From contig JACZWL010000007.1 in the NCBI GenBank assembly GCA_022572185.1, positions 24,379 through 88,378 of the forward strand: a stretch of 64,000 nucleotides of DNA. Direction: 5' to 3'. This document shows positions 1 to 9,345 of this stretch, in pieces. The position numbers and the translations under genes were made by a program. The notes below the pieces were generated by a model that saw nothing but the letters and a program-made list of their open reading frames with translations, ran no database searches and was not told the DNA's origin. Within the stretch, counting starts at the first letter, position 1. Every line of letters begins with the position of its first letter. Source of the DNA: Pseudomonadota bacterium (GTDB taxonomy: Bacteria; Pseudomonadota; Gammaproteobacteria; Steroidobacterales; Woeseiaceae).

Positions 1-2765
1 CCAGAGCGAGAAAATGACATCTGCCAGTTGTCCGTCCCACGCTCGAAAATCAGTGGTTCGTCGGGCTGGTCAATACGCCACAGGGAGATGCCTTGATCAC
101 CGTGAACCACGCCAAGAACCTCACCGTTGGCCGCAAGTGTGATTTCGCTGGGCTGGGCCCAGAAATCCAGTTGCGCTGCGAGGCTGCCATCGCCGAAATT
201 CCAGACCCGGACGGCGCGATCGTAGTCCGCAACTGCGAGACGGCTACCACTCTCATCTATCGCGACTAGCGCCGGTACCCCAGCAACGCTTAGCCGGGAT
301 TTCACGTCGCCTGATTCCAGTGACCAGAGTTCGAATTCGGTATCGGTATCGCCGTGACGCCGGACCAACAGGGACTCGCCGTTTTCACTGACAAGCGCTT
401 CGGCGCTCGCAGCGCCAATTGCCAGCTTGGCGTGCAGTTTGCCGCCAGCAGTGTCCCAGAGATTCACCGTATCCTGCGTAACGGTCAAAAGATACCGGGC
501 GTTTGCACTGAGTCCGAGCACGCGTTCATTCGCAGGCACCGCGATAGTTCGGGCAGGCTGCGCGAATGCGAGATCCCAGAGTCGAGCGCTGTCACTTTGC
601 ATCGCGCGCGCAATCGCATATCGGCCGTCAGGACTGAACCACAAGTCGTTTGATTCACGCGCGACGGGCTCGAGAATATCAAGTCCGCGCTCGAAGTTTT
701 CGACGATGACCTGAGAATTGAGGCTCAGGTTCCAGGCAATCAGATGGCCGGATGCACCCATGTTTTCATCGCGGACGCTCAAACTCCAGGTCCCATTCAG
801 GAATTCACCGATCATCGCCGACAGTTCTGCGCGCCTGAACCTGATGACATCGTTGGCGGCGGACTGTGCCTGCGTAAAAGTAAGCTCCACCGCTCGCCCC
901 GACGGTGCGATCAGTTTCACCCGGAGATCGTCAAGGCGAGAGTGACTGACATTGATGGTCAGGCCGATGCGATCGACCCGACCGTCGCGATCGATGACAA
1001 CACGGCGAACAAGGCGCGTTACCTCAAGTGCCGACATGGTCCAGGGTTCACGCGGTGTTAGCGTCTGGTTTGCCAGCGACCACTGAGAAATCTGCGGCCC
1101 GTTAGCGTAGGTCAGCAGCAAATAATCAGGACTGAACACAACGCGGTCCGATGCCTGCCCGGTATGCCTGGCAATCAGCTGTGTGTAATCATCGCCGACG
1201 AGACTGGCGGCCCGGCGGCGGCGCACGGGCGTCGATACGATCAGGGCCTCCAGGACAGCAAGCAACGCTGCGTCGCGATTTTCATTCCTCAGCGCCCTGG
1301 CGACCTGCCCGTCCCAGAATCCGGCAACAAGATTGTCCGCAAAATCATCTGCGTTTGGCAGGCGTCGCGCCAGTTGATCGATTTCCATCATTGCGGCGCG
1401 GTTTTCTGCAAGTCTCGCCCTGTTTTGCAGAAATATTCGAAAAAGGCGATCGGCCGAATCGGCATGTCCCGGAAACGAATGCAGATTCCTGTACGCGACT
1501 GCAGCGGTCCCGGTCGCCACTGTCGGCGAGGACATCACGCGTACATATGGCCGCGGCAAGATTTGTGTGTACCAAAACGGAATGGCGACAAAAATCAAAA
1601 TAATCCCGATGGCGATCGCCGGGCCGCGCCAGTGCAGTGGGAGATTTTCATTCGCCCAGCGCGCGGTAAAAACTGACTCGTAAAGCCGGTTCCGAATCTT
1701 GAGCATGCCGTCATCAGCGGCAACGATCAGACCGATGGCCATAAGCCGTCGCTGCAGAGGCGACTCCAGGTCGGTTTCCGTTGCGACGCCCTTGCGAATT
1801 TGACCCAAGAGATTTAACAGGGCCTCAGCGTACTTCTTGTCGCCCGTGACCTTCCGGTGTATTTGACTCATGTGCGGTTCGCTGTGGAAGGCGGCACGGC
1901 CTGCAAGTTGCTGCATGGCAATGCGATCGACATGCGCTTCGATGTTTCCGGATACGCGCTCGCGCGCAACAGAGCGGGCGAGTTTCTGACTCAGGTATGG
2001 CTGCCCGTTCGTCCAGTAATATATTCTGTCCAGTGCGGCTTTGGCGTCCGCTACCGATAAATTCAATTCGTTGGTGAACAAATCGAGGTCAGCCCGCGTG
2101 AAGTCGGTCAGCTCAACCGGATGTGCAATCGTGAACGGCGAGAGATTCGCGTCTTTAACCAGGCTCGTCGGATCGCACTCACCGACCAATACGAAACTGA
2201 GCCGGGAGAAGTCAGGCTCGGTAATCCGGGCATTGTGCGCCGCGCGAATACTGGCCAGCAGCTGCCCTGCGAACGGAAGCTCGGCAACACATTGCACTTC
2301 GTCGATAAATACGACAATGCGTTCGGAGATGTTTTGCAGAATAACCTCGACATAAAATTCGACGAGACGTTGCCGATTGCTCAGAAAGGATTTGTCCTGC
2401 CACCAGGCCTGCAGGTCGATCTTCAGCCGCAGCTGTCGCAACAAGCGATAGGCGATGCTGTAATACCAGCGGCCCGCGTCGCTGCCGCCGTCACGCTCGC
2501 TTATTTGCGCGAGATCGATAATCGCGACTTTGAATCCGTTGTTTTGCAGCCTGGCGGACGTCGCAGCAATAAGACTGGACTTTCCCGTGCGATCCGGCGC
2601 GATGACATGTGCGTAGCCCCCGGAAACAAGGGTTTCGAAAAGTGTCTCATCAGCCGGTCGTCGGACATAGCCGGGCCTTACGGCGTGCAGCGGCACACCG
2701 ACGCTGAAAAATTCAGCGCTGGCGTCGGCCGATCCTGTTGAATACTGCTCTGAATTCTCTGACAT
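1..2765 (-). CDS. AAA-like ATPase / transmembrane / P-domain / WD40 fusion protein (C-terminus outside window)
   Basis: The frame is open from ATG at 2765 to the window edge, giving 921 residues without the C-terminus. Residues 20-370 look like a STAND/AAA-like ATPase (AAA_35 type): Walker A APDRTGKSS at 56-64, Walker B VVFIDE at 151-156, and NGQPYLSQKL at 253-262, a typical motif of that family. One membrane span lies at about 381-400, so the ATPase should be cytosolic and the remainder periplasmic. WD40-like blades begin near 540, are interrupted at about 583-683 by a proprotein-convertase P-domain (key stretches LTINVSHSRLDDLRVKLIAP and NGTWSLSVRD), and resume from 705 with repeated LWD/VWN blade endings. 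The architecture is read directly from the translation. Function is unknown; a nucleotide-driven membrane sensor or scaffold is an inference. Confidence 0.88.
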   Translation of the reverse strand, partial: MSENSEQYSTGSADASAEFFSVGVPLHAVRPGYVRRPADETLFETLVSGGYAHVIAPDRTGKSSLIAATSARLQNNGFKVAIIDLAQISERDGGSDAGRWYYSIAYRLLRQLRLKIDLQAWWQDKSFLSNRQRLVEFYVEVILQNISERIVVFIDEVQCVAELPFAGQLLASIRAAHNARITEPDFSRLSFVLVGECDPTSLVKDANLSPFTIAHPVELTDFTRADLDLFTNELNLSVADAKAALDRIYYWTNGQPYLSQKLARSVARERVSGNIEAHVDRIAMQQLAGRAAFHSEPHMSQIHRKVTGDKKYAEALLNLLGQIRKGVATETDLESPLQRRLMAIGLIVAADDGMLKIRNRLYESVFTARWANENLPLHWRGPAIAIGIILIFVAIPFWYTQILPRPYVRVMSSPTVATGTAAVAYRNLHSFPGHADSADRLFRIFLQNRARLAENRAAMMEIDQLARRLPNADDFADNLVAGFWDGQVARALRNENRDAALLAVLEALIVSTPVRRRRAASLVGDDYTQLIARHTGQASDRVVFSPDYLLLTYANGPQISQWSLANQTLTPREPWTMSALEVTRLVRRVVIDRDGRVDRIGLTINVSHSRLDDLRVKLIAPSGRAVELTFTQAQSAANDVIRFRRAELSAMIGEFLNGTWSLSVRDENMGASGHLIAWNLSLNSQVIVENFERGLDILEPVARESNDLWFSPDGRYAIARAMQSDSARLWDLAFAQPARTIAVPANERVLGLSANARYLLTVTQDTVNLWDTAGGKLHAKLAIGAASAEALVSENGESLLVRRHGDTDTEFELWSLESGDVKSRLSVAGVPALVAIDESGSRLAVADYDRAVRVWNFGDGSLAAQLDFWAQPSEITLAANGEVLGVVHGDQGISLWRIDQPDEPLIFERGTDNWQMSFSRS

Positions 2766-2852
2766 CACTTAAGCTGCTGTGCGCGCGAGCTGATAAGGTA
2801 TTCTCTGCAATTTACGCCAACTTCGCCACCAAATGATGCACACGCCGGACAC

Positions 2853-3515
2853 ATGAGATTGGCCGCTTCCGACTTTAAGTTATTGAAAAAGGACATTTTT
2901 GGCGAGGTGTTTTTACAAAATGACGAGGCTGGCCTACGTGTGGTTCGTGACACCAGCAGGGCTCGCCCCTGGGCCAGATGGCTCGCGCGCCGGTTGTTGG
3001 CGCGCGAGGCGCGTGCCCTCGCTACAACGGATGGCATTGCGGGCGTACCTGAACTATTGCGCGTTGCTACGGATACCTTGCAGCGCAGCTGGATTGCCGG
3101 CGAATCAATGCAGGAAAGCCGGCCCACCGACATCGGCTACTTTCGTGCGGCGGCGAAGCTCCTGCGGCGACTGCACCGACAAGGCGTCGTACACAACGAT
3201 CTCGCAAAAGAGCCAAACTGGCTGGTCACCGAAAACGGTCAGCCCGGAATCGTCGATTTTCAGCTGGCCTGGTACTCCCCGAAGCGCGGACGCCTCTTTC
3301 GGCTACTGGCACGGGAGGACGTGCGACACTTGCTAAAACACAAGCGGACATATTGCCCGGAATATCTGACCGCGCGTGAGCGTGCAATCCTCGCCAGACC
3401 CACCGTGCCATCACGAATCTGGATGCGGGGCGGGAAACCCATGTACCATTTCATCACGCGCAGAATTCTGGGCTGGGCAGACCGGGAAGGCGCGAGCGAT
3501 AGAACAGGCTATTAG
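2853..3515 (+). CDS. Small protein-kinase-like protein (RIO/lipopolysaccharide-kinase type)
   Basis: This 220-residue protein keeps the core of the kinase catalytic loop: VVHNDLAKEPNWLV (His-x-Asp-Leu with a downstream Asn) followed by GIVDFQLAW, where the DFG motif reads DFQ. There is no clear glycine-rich loop, and the length fits the short bacterial RIO-like or Kdo-kinase-like families rather than Hanks kinases. The start is the ATG at 2853; two upstream ATGs at 2833 and 2836 open a short frame that stops at the same place. It is divergent from the ATPase gene at 1-2765. Substrate unknown. Confidence 0.75.
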   Translation: MRLAASDFKLLKKDIFGEVFLQNDEAGLRVVRDTSRARPWARWLARRLLAREARALATTDGIAGVPELLRVATDTLQRSWIAGESMQESRPTDIGYFRAAAKLLRRLHRQGVVHNDLAKEPNWLVTENGQPGIVDFQLAWYSPKRGRLFRLLAREDVRHLLKHKRTYCPEYLTARERAILARPTVPSRIWMRGGKPMYHFITRRILGWADREGASDRTGY

Positions 3516-3570
3516 AATAGCGGATGCTTGTTTCAGTATACTCCGGGCCGGCCGCAAAGAGAGGGTAGCA

Positions 3571-3819
3571 GTGGATTTTTGTCACAAACATAATCTTGTC
3601 AATCCGGATATAGTCGGCGCCGAAAGGCGTTTCGGCATTCGCGTAACACTGCCGCCGGCGGATACGCTTGCAAAACTGCTCGGAGATGACTGGGAACTGC
3701 TCCATTGGTATGCCAGTGAGGTCGAGCGGGACACAGCATTTGACCAGATGGCAAAAAGACATGGTTATTCCCGGAGCACCGACAATCCCACCCAGGTGCT
3801 CGAAAAAATTATCCGATAA
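3571..3819 (+). CDS. Hypothetical 82-residue protein
   Basis: A GTG at 3571 preceded by a purine-rich stretch (AGAGAGGG) starts an 82-codon frame ending at 3819. The product has no signal peptide or membrane span, with aromatic and charged residues (DDWELLHWY) in the middle. The frame also continues upstream into the preceding kinase-like gene, but the ribosome-binding site supports the GTG. I do not recognise the family. It is convergent with the patatin gene, 37 bases away. Confidence 0.5.
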   Translation: MDFCHKHNLVNPDIVGAERRFGIRVTLPPADTLAKLLGDDWELLHWYASEVERDTAFDQMAKRHGYSRSTDNPTQVLEKIIR

Positions 3820-3856
3820 ATGAACGCGGAAATGGTGCCGGGCGCCAAGAATGCAT

Positions 3857-6097
3857 TTATCTTGGCGGTACGCCGAGAAACAGATAAAAACTGGAATCGC
3901 CTCCCTCTCCGATACCTGCGGCCAGAAACAAGGGCCCCAGGTAGGTATCGATACCCGCGAACAGGCTGCCGTTGATGATCAATGAGTCGGTGCTGATGTC
4001 GGACCGGCTCTGCCACACGTTGCCGGCCTCGATCGATGCTCCGAAATACAACGGCATATCTAACAAGCCGCCGGTGTCACCCGATCGCCGGTAATAGACC
4101 AGCCGTGCAACCCCTGCATGAGGCCCGCTGATTTCGCCCCGGCCGAGACCCGACAATCTCAAAAAGCCGCCAAGAGGAAAGAATTCCCGAATCGTGTCAT
4201 CCGAATCGAGTGTCGTTGCAAAACTGAGCCCGAACAACAAGGAATTCCGCCCGGACGTCCGCACCGACGTCAACTCTGTTTCAATGGTATCGAGCTTGAC
4301 GTCAGCACCGAATCCCGGCCGCGACAGATTCCACTCCACGTCGATGCGCGTTCCGTGCAAGGGGAATTGGGCATTATCCAGTGTGTCGAATCCGAATCGC
4401 GCAAACAGGCCGCCGGTATCAAAGTCGATGTTGGGCAAAGACGGATCGCCTACTTTCAACCTGGCCTCACCGATGCCCCGCTGCACGCCGATTCGCAGTT
4501 CACCCCAACGGCCGAGCTCGCGTCCGACGTCCAGGCCAATCTCTACCTTGCTTACCCGAAATCTGGCAACCGCCGCTTCATCGACAAATGCATTGAAATT
4601 TCTTTGCTCCAGAGCGATTCTTGGCGCAACAAAGAACCGCGAATCGGCGCTCAATGGTTGATAGAACTCCGTGAAGAGAAACGGATCTGTACCGATCTGG
4701 ACGTCGGTACGCCATTCCGCAGCATACGAATTCAGGCCTGTCCTGGTGAGTCTCGCGGACACATTGAAAGCACTCGATCCTTCAAAGTTATCTTCGACCG
4801 AGATGCCGAACTGCAAAATGTCCGGGCCCCAGCTTTTCGGTGTCGTTTCATATTCGACTCCGGTTTCGTCGCCCTCCGTCACGAGCTTGTAGCCAACCTG
4901 TTCGTACAGGCCAAGCCCGTATAAGCGCTTCGCATCATCCGCGAATTTCTCGGGATCGATCGCATCTCCCGCTTTCACTTGAAGATGTGATTCCAGAAAG
5001 TCTTTTGAAAGCGGTCCATGGTCCCGGACGCGCACGAACGCAAGTTGTTCCGGCCGGCGATAGTTTCGGGTCCGGGCTGCCTTGTGAGCGGCATAGGACC
5101 CGGGGTCGAGCGACAACTCACTCAGCCGATCCGCTTTCGCGATTGTCGCTGCCGCCCCCGGTTCAATTGTCGCGGTAATATTCTCGAACTCTGTCGAACC
5201 GAAGTCCCCGAGGTCCGGCCGTATCAGTACGTCGGACTCGGCCAGACCGGCAAGCTGCCGCCGCGTTTCTTTGCGAATCAGGATTGTCAGCATCTGGCCC
5301 ATAATCTCGAGTGCCGATTCAAGCTGCTCAGGCGAGTACAGGGGAAACTCGACATCAACCGCGATGATGACATCGACGTCCATGTCACGAATCGCGTCGA
5401 CGGGAAGGTTTCCGGTCAGGCCCCCATCAACCAGCGTGTGTCCGTCGACCCGTACCGGCGAAAAAATACCCGGTACCGACATGCTTGCCCGTATTGCAAG
5501 CGCAAGGTCGCCTTGTGACATGACATACGATTCCCCGGTCTCTATGTCGGAGGCTACAGCCCGAAACGGTACGGGCAGATCATCGAAATCGCTGGCACTC
5601 GAGACGTGCAAGGTCTGCTCTCTCAATATCCACGCCAGTTTTTGACCGGAAATCAGTCCTCTTGGTAGCACCAGGTGGCCGTCGCGAAGACCCAGTTCCA
5701 GGCGGATAGGAAAGGATTCGTCGTCCTGTTTGCGGCGGAACGTCATGTCTTTGCGTTTTGACGTGTCTTGAAATGAGTCCTTCCAGTCGAGAGAAGTGAT
5801 GAGCTCCTCGAGTTCGGTGACGGTCATGCCGCACGCGTACAGGCCGCCAATGATGGCTCCCATGCTGGTGCCGGCAATCGCATGGATTGGCACCCGCAAA
5901 TTCTCCAGTTCACGCAGCACGCCGATATGTGCGGCCCCTCGGGCGCCGCCGCCGCCGAGTACGAGACCGATTCGTGGTCGATCCTGTCCGGGTCCAGGCG
6001 GGGCGTCGGCTGCCTGCGCTGCCGCATTCAGGAACGCAGCGAAGACCAGAACGGTGATTGAATTAACCAACAGCAGCAATTGCTTTTTCATGACCAA
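3857..6097 (-). CDS. plpD: Patatin-like phospholipase autotransporter, PlpD type (type Vd secretion)
   Basis: The 746-residue protein starts with a signal peptide (about 1-29). A patatin domain follows with the oxyanion loop GGGGARG at 48-54, nucleophile motif GTSMG at 76-80 (Ser78) and catalytic DGG at 224-226, so the Ser-Asp dyad is intact. Residues 330-400 resemble one POTRA domain. The rest, rich in alternating aromatic and polar strands, resembles a BamA/Omp85 barrel and ends LFLGVPPR. Order and length match PlpD of Pseudomonas (about 728 residues). Such proteins insert in the outer membrane and expose or release a lipase. A second Met at residue 3 is an equally possible start. Divergent from icd. 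Confidence 0.9.
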   Translation of the reverse strand: MVMKKQLLLLVNSITVLVFAAFLNAAAQAADAPPGPGQDRPRIGLVLGGGGARGAAHIGVLRELENLRVPIHAIAGTSMGAIIGGLYACGMTVTELEELITSLDWKDSFQDTSKRKDMTFRRKQDDESFPIRLELGLRDGHLVLPRGLISGQKLAWILREQTLHVSSASDFDDLPVPFRAVASDIETGESYVMSQGDLALAIRASMSVPGIFSPVRVDGHTLVDGGLTGNLPVDAIRDMDVDVIIAVDVEFPLYSPEQLESALEIMGQMLTILIRKETRRQLAGLAESDVLIRPDLGDFGSTEFENITATIEPGAAATIAKADRLSELSLDPGSYAAHKAARTRNYRRPEQLAFVRVRDHGPLSKDFLESHLQVKAGDAIDPEKFADDAKRLYGLGLYEQVGYKLVTEGDETGVEYETTPKSWGPDILQFGISVEDNFEGSSAFNVSARLTRTGLNSYAAEWRTDVQIGTDPFLFTEFYQPLSADSRFFVAPRIALEQRNFNAFVDEAAVARFRVSKVEIGLDVGRELGRWGELRIGVQRGIGEARLKVGDPSLPNIDFDTGGLFARFGFDTLDNAQFPLHGTRIDVEWNLSRPGFGADVKLDTIETELTSVRTSGRNSLLFGLSFATTLDSDDTIREFFPLGGFLRLSGLGRGEISGPHAGVARLVYYRRSGDTGGLLDMPLYFGASIEAGNVWQSRSDISTDSLIINGSLFAGIDTYLGPLFLAAGIGEGGDSSFYLFLGVPPR

Positions 6098-6132
6098 CTC
6101 TTTTCAATCGGGCGAATCAATTCGTGACCGAC

Positions 6133-6138
6133 TATAAT
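6133..6138 (+). promoter_or_regulatory. Candidate -10 box for icd-aceK
   Basis: A perfect TATAAT lies 45 bases before the icd start codon. No good -35 hexamer is seen 16-18 bases upstream, and no extended -10 TG is present, so it would need an activator or is fortuitous. Confidence 0.35.
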
Positions 6139-6183
6139 GGCCGATCCTTGTTACAAAACCTATACATTAAGAATGGACCGATA

Positions 6184-7482
6184 ATGGCTGACGCTACACC
6201 GACGCCACCTGAGGGTGGCGCCCGAATTACAATTAAAAACGGCAAGCTGCAGGTGCCGGTAAATCCGATCATCCCGTTCATAGAGGGAGACGGCATCGGA
6301 CCGGACATTTGGCGGGCGACTGTCAGAATTCTTGACGCTACGGTTGAGAAAGCCTATGGCGGCAAGAGGAAGCTTCACTGGATGGAAATATTTGCCGGCC
6401 AGAAATCCAATGATCTGTATGACAGCTGGTTGCCGGACCAGACTGTCGATGCCTGCCGCGAGTACATTGTCTCGATCAAGGGCCCGCTGACGACGCCGAT
6501 CGGCGGCGGCATTCGCTCCTTGAATGTCGCATTACGGCAGCTGCTCGACCTGTACGTGTGCCTGCGCCCCGTGCGCTGGTTTGAAGGTGTCCCTTCGCCG
6601 GTTCGTGACCCCGGTAGCGTCAACATGGTGATATTCCGGGAAAACACGGAAGATATTTACATCGGCATTGAATTCGAGCGCGGTACTGACGCCAACAAGA
6701 AATTTCTCAAGATCTTCAAAGAAAACTTCCCCAATGAGTTCGACAAGATCCGCTTCCCCGACAGCTCCGGTATCGGAATAAAGGCTATCTCACAGGAAGG
6801 GACCGAGCGACTCGTGCGCGCGGCACTCGACTATGCCATCGCTAACAATCGAAAGTCCCTGACCTTGGTTCACAAGGGCAATATCATGAAATTTACCGAG
6901 GGTGCATTCCGCAACTGGGGATACGAACTGGCGGAACGAGAATACGGGGAGCACACTTACACCTGGGAGCAGTGGGAACGTACCAGCGCCGCAGACGGCA
7001 CTGAGGCAGCCAATGCCGAACAGCAAGCAGCGCTCGATGCGGGCAAGATCCTCGTTAAAGATGCCATTGCGGACATCACGCTGCAACAGGTCCTGACGCG
7101 GCCGAAAGAGTTCGACGTTATTGCAACGATGAATCTGAACGGTGATTACCTCTCGGACGCGCTCGCGGCTCAGGTTGGTGGCATAGGCATCGCCCCCGGC
7201 GGCAATATCAACTACGCCACCGGGCATGCTGTGTTCGAAGCCACTCATGGTACCGCGCCGAAATATGCCGGTCTCGATATGGTCAATCCCGGATCGCTGA
7301 CGCTGTCCGGTGAGATGATGCTCAGATACATGGGCTGGAGTGAAGCAGCCGACATCATCATCGAGTCCATGGGTACGACAATCGGGCAGAAGACGGTGAC
7401 CTATGACTTCGCGCGACTGATGGAAGGCGCAACCAAAGTCAAATGCAGCGAATTTGCCACCGCGATGATCGCCAATATGTGA
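6184..7482 (+). CDS. icd: NADP-dependent isocitrate dehydrogenase
   Basis: Catalyses oxidative decarboxylation of isocitrate to 2-oxoglutarate in the TCA cycle. The 432-residue product is homologous throughout to E. coli Icd (416 residues): [13 protein letters not shown] near the N-terminus, the substrate loop [13 protein letters not shown] at 108-120, and [12 protein letters not shown] in the C-terminal half. Ser112 in RSLNVALRQ corresponds to E. coli Ser113, the residue phosphorylated by AceK. The ATG at 6184 (MADATP) fits family length; the frame could extend to a GTG at 6124, adding 20 residues with no family support. aceK follows after 25 bases. Confidence 0.95.
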   Translation: MADATPTPPEGGARITIKNGKLQVPVNPIIPFIEGDGIGPDIWRATVRILDATVEKAYGGKRKLHWMEIFAGQKSNDLYDSWLPDQTVDACREYIVSIKGPLTTPIGGGIRSLNVALRQLLDLYVCLRPVRWFEGVPSPVRDPGSVNMVIFRENTEDIYIGIEFERGTDANKKFLKIFKENFPNEFDKIRFPDSSGIGIKAISQEGTERLVRAALDYAIANNRKSLTLVHKGNIMKFTEGAFRNWGYELAEREYGEHTYTWEQWERTSAADGTEAANAEQQAALDAGKILVKDAIADITLQQVLTRPKEFDVIATMNLNGDYLSDALAAQVGGIGIAPGGNINYATGHAVFEATHGTAPKYAGLDMVNPGSLTLSGEMMLRYMGWSEAADIIIESMGTTIGQKTVTYDFARLMEGATKVKCSEFATAMIANM

Positions 7483-7507
7483 CGCAGAATAGTCTGTTGT
7501 TGCCTCA

Positions 7508-9268
7508 ATGACCCGGACAGGATCTGCGCAAGTCGATCCCGCTGAAATTTCAGCGATCGTCGTCGACGGTTTTATCAATTACAACGACGATTTCCGGAAA
7601 ATCACGCGTCGTGCAAAAAAACGGTTCGAAACGCGCGATTGGTCCAGTAATCAGAGCGATGCGGTCGAACGCATCGAGCTTTACGACACTTCCGTCGGCC
7701 GGATCGTAACCGTCGTCAAAGGATCCATGGCGGCTAGATTGCATGATAAATCACTGTGGGCTCTCGTTAAGGAACAGTACGCACATCAGATACAGCACTA
7801 CGCCGATACCGAGTTCTTCAAGACTTACTTCAGCTCTGTTACGCGCCGTGTTTTTTCCACCATTGGTGTCGATCCGCTCGTAGAGTTCATTGCTCTGGAT
7901 ATCAAACCAACTGAGCACATGTTCGGTACGGTCAATTCAAAAGTTTATCGAAATCGGGGCGAGACACAGTTTCTTTTTGACGAGTTGCTTGTTGATTACG
8001 CATTCACCACACCTTACCGAAACATTGATCAAACCATTCGCTTTATCAGTGCTGAAGTCGACGCTTACTGCGCGGCGCACAACCGCCTCAACAGCATCCG
8101 GCAAGTTGAGATTCTTCGACCCATTTTTTATCGTACGACGCGCGCCTATATCGTAGGACGCATCGATGGAGACGACTGGGTTTGCCCGCTTGTCATCGCA
8201 TTGAAAAACACAGACGAAGGTATCGTCGCCGACGCCATCATTCTCTCCGAGCACGATGTCAGCATGTTGTTTGGATTTACGCGTTCCTACTTTCATGCAG
8301 ACCTGGCAGTTGTGAGCACCACGGTGGCGTTCCTGAATTCCATGATGCCGAAAAAGCCAATCGCAGAGCTCTATACCGTGCTCGGCCGCGCCAAGCAGGG
8401 CAAGACTGAGCGGTATCGTTCGCTTTTTCAGCACCTCGGGAAGTCCAGCGACAGCTTCGTGCAGGCGAGGGGCGACAAAGGCATGGTAATGGTGGTTTTT
8501 ACATTGCCTTCCTACGATATCGTGTTCAAGGTCATTCGCGACCGCTTCGCCTACCCGAAGACGATTGGCCGAAAAGACGTGATCGAGAAATATCAGCTGG
8601 TGTTCAAGCACGACCGGGCCGGTCGCCTTGTCGACGCGCAGGAATTCCGTCGTCTGCGTCTCGACCGTGCACGATTTACAGACGAATTGCTCGATGAGTT
8701 ATTGACTGCATGCGGCGACACCTGCCGGATCGTGAATGATTTTGTCGTTATCGAGCACGTCTATATGGAGCGCCGCCTGACGCCATTGAATTTGTATCTC
8801 AGAGAAGCAGACGAGGAAGCCGCCAGGCATGCTGCTATTGACTATGGCCAGGCAATTCGCGACCTGGCGCTCAGCAATGTATTTCCCGGCGACCTGCTAC
8901 TCAAGAACTTTGGCTTAACGCGACATGGCCGTGTCATCTTTTATGACTACGATGAGCTTTGCCTCGTCACTGACTGCAATTTCCGAAAAATTCCGGAGGC
9001 CCGGGGCGATATCGATGAAATGCGTGCCGGCGCCTGGTTTTATGTCGGGCCGCACGACATCTTTCCGGAGCAGTTCATTGAATTCCTGGGCTTCCAGGAA
9101 GACGTCAGGCGGGCGTTTATCGAGCATCACGCAGAACTCCTGACCGCCGACTACTGGGCAAATCTAAAAAAACGGCATCAGTCGGGAGAAGTGCTGGAAG
9201 TCCTGCCCTATACCGCCAAGCAATGGACCGAGCACAAGGGGCATGCGCTCTACCCCACTGCCACCTGA
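7508..9268 (+). CDS. aceK: Isocitrate dehydrogenase kinase/phosphatase
   Basis: A bifunctional enzyme that phosphorylates and dephosphorylates isocitrate dehydrogenase, switching carbon between the TCA cycle and glyoxylate bypass. At 586 residues it is close to E. coli AceK (578). The family ATP-binding stretch FTLPSYDIVFKVIRDRF and the catalytic region LKNFGLTRHGRVIFYDYDELC are both present. In enterics aceK lies in aceBAK; here it lies 25 bases downstream of its substrate gene icd and no aceA or aceB is visible in the window. Confidence 0.95.
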   Translation: MTRTGSAQVDPAEISAIVVDGFINYNDDFRKITRRAKKRFETRDWSSNQSDAVERIELYDTSVGRIVTVVKGSMAARLHDKSLWALVKEQYAHQIQHYADTEFFKTYFSSVTRRVFSTIGVDPLVEFIALDIKPTEHMFGTVNSKVYRNRGETQFLFDELLVDYAFTTPYRNIDQTIRFISAEVDAYCAAHNRLNSIRQVEILRPIFYRTTRAYIVGRIDGDDWVCPLVIALKNTDEGIVADAIILSEHDVSMLFGFTRSYFHADLAVVSTTVAFLNSMMPKKPIAELYTVLGRAKQGKTERYRSLFQHLGKSSDSFVQARGDKGMVMVVFTLPSYDIVFKVIRDRFAYPKTIGRKDVIEKYQLVFKHDRAGRLVDAQEFRRLRLDRARFTDELLDELLTACGDTCRIVNDFVVIEHVYMERRLTPLNLYLREADEEAARHAAIDYGQAIRDLALSNVFPGDLLLKNFGLTRHGRVIFYDYDELCLVTDCNFRKIPEARGDIDEMRAGAWFYVGPHDIFPEQFIEFLGFQEDVRRAFIEHHAELLTADYWANLKKRHQSGEVLEVLPYTAKQWTEHKGHALYPTAT

Positions 9269-9277
9269 GGGCTGACA

Positions 9278-9335
9278 GGATGCTGTGGGAGCGGCTGCAG
9301 GAGCGGCGCTCCTACGCAGTAGGCGGCCGACCATT
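9278..9335. repeat. GGAGCG-type intergenic hairpin between convergent genes
   Basis: The 77-base gap between aceK and glpD holds TGTGGGAGCGGCTGCAGGAG followed by CGGCGCTCCTACGC, where GGAGCG pairs with CGCTCC. The sequence resembles the GTAGGAGCGGC-type REP-like repeats widespread in gammaproteobacterial genomes. It sits between convergent genes and may act as a two-way terminator. No second copy was seen in this window. Confidence 0.45.
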
Positions 9336-9345
9336 ATTCGAAATT

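Noticed and set aside
6124..6183. Upstream GTG start of icd
   Set aside because: Adds 20 residues not found in the family and would place the start before the candidate transcription start.
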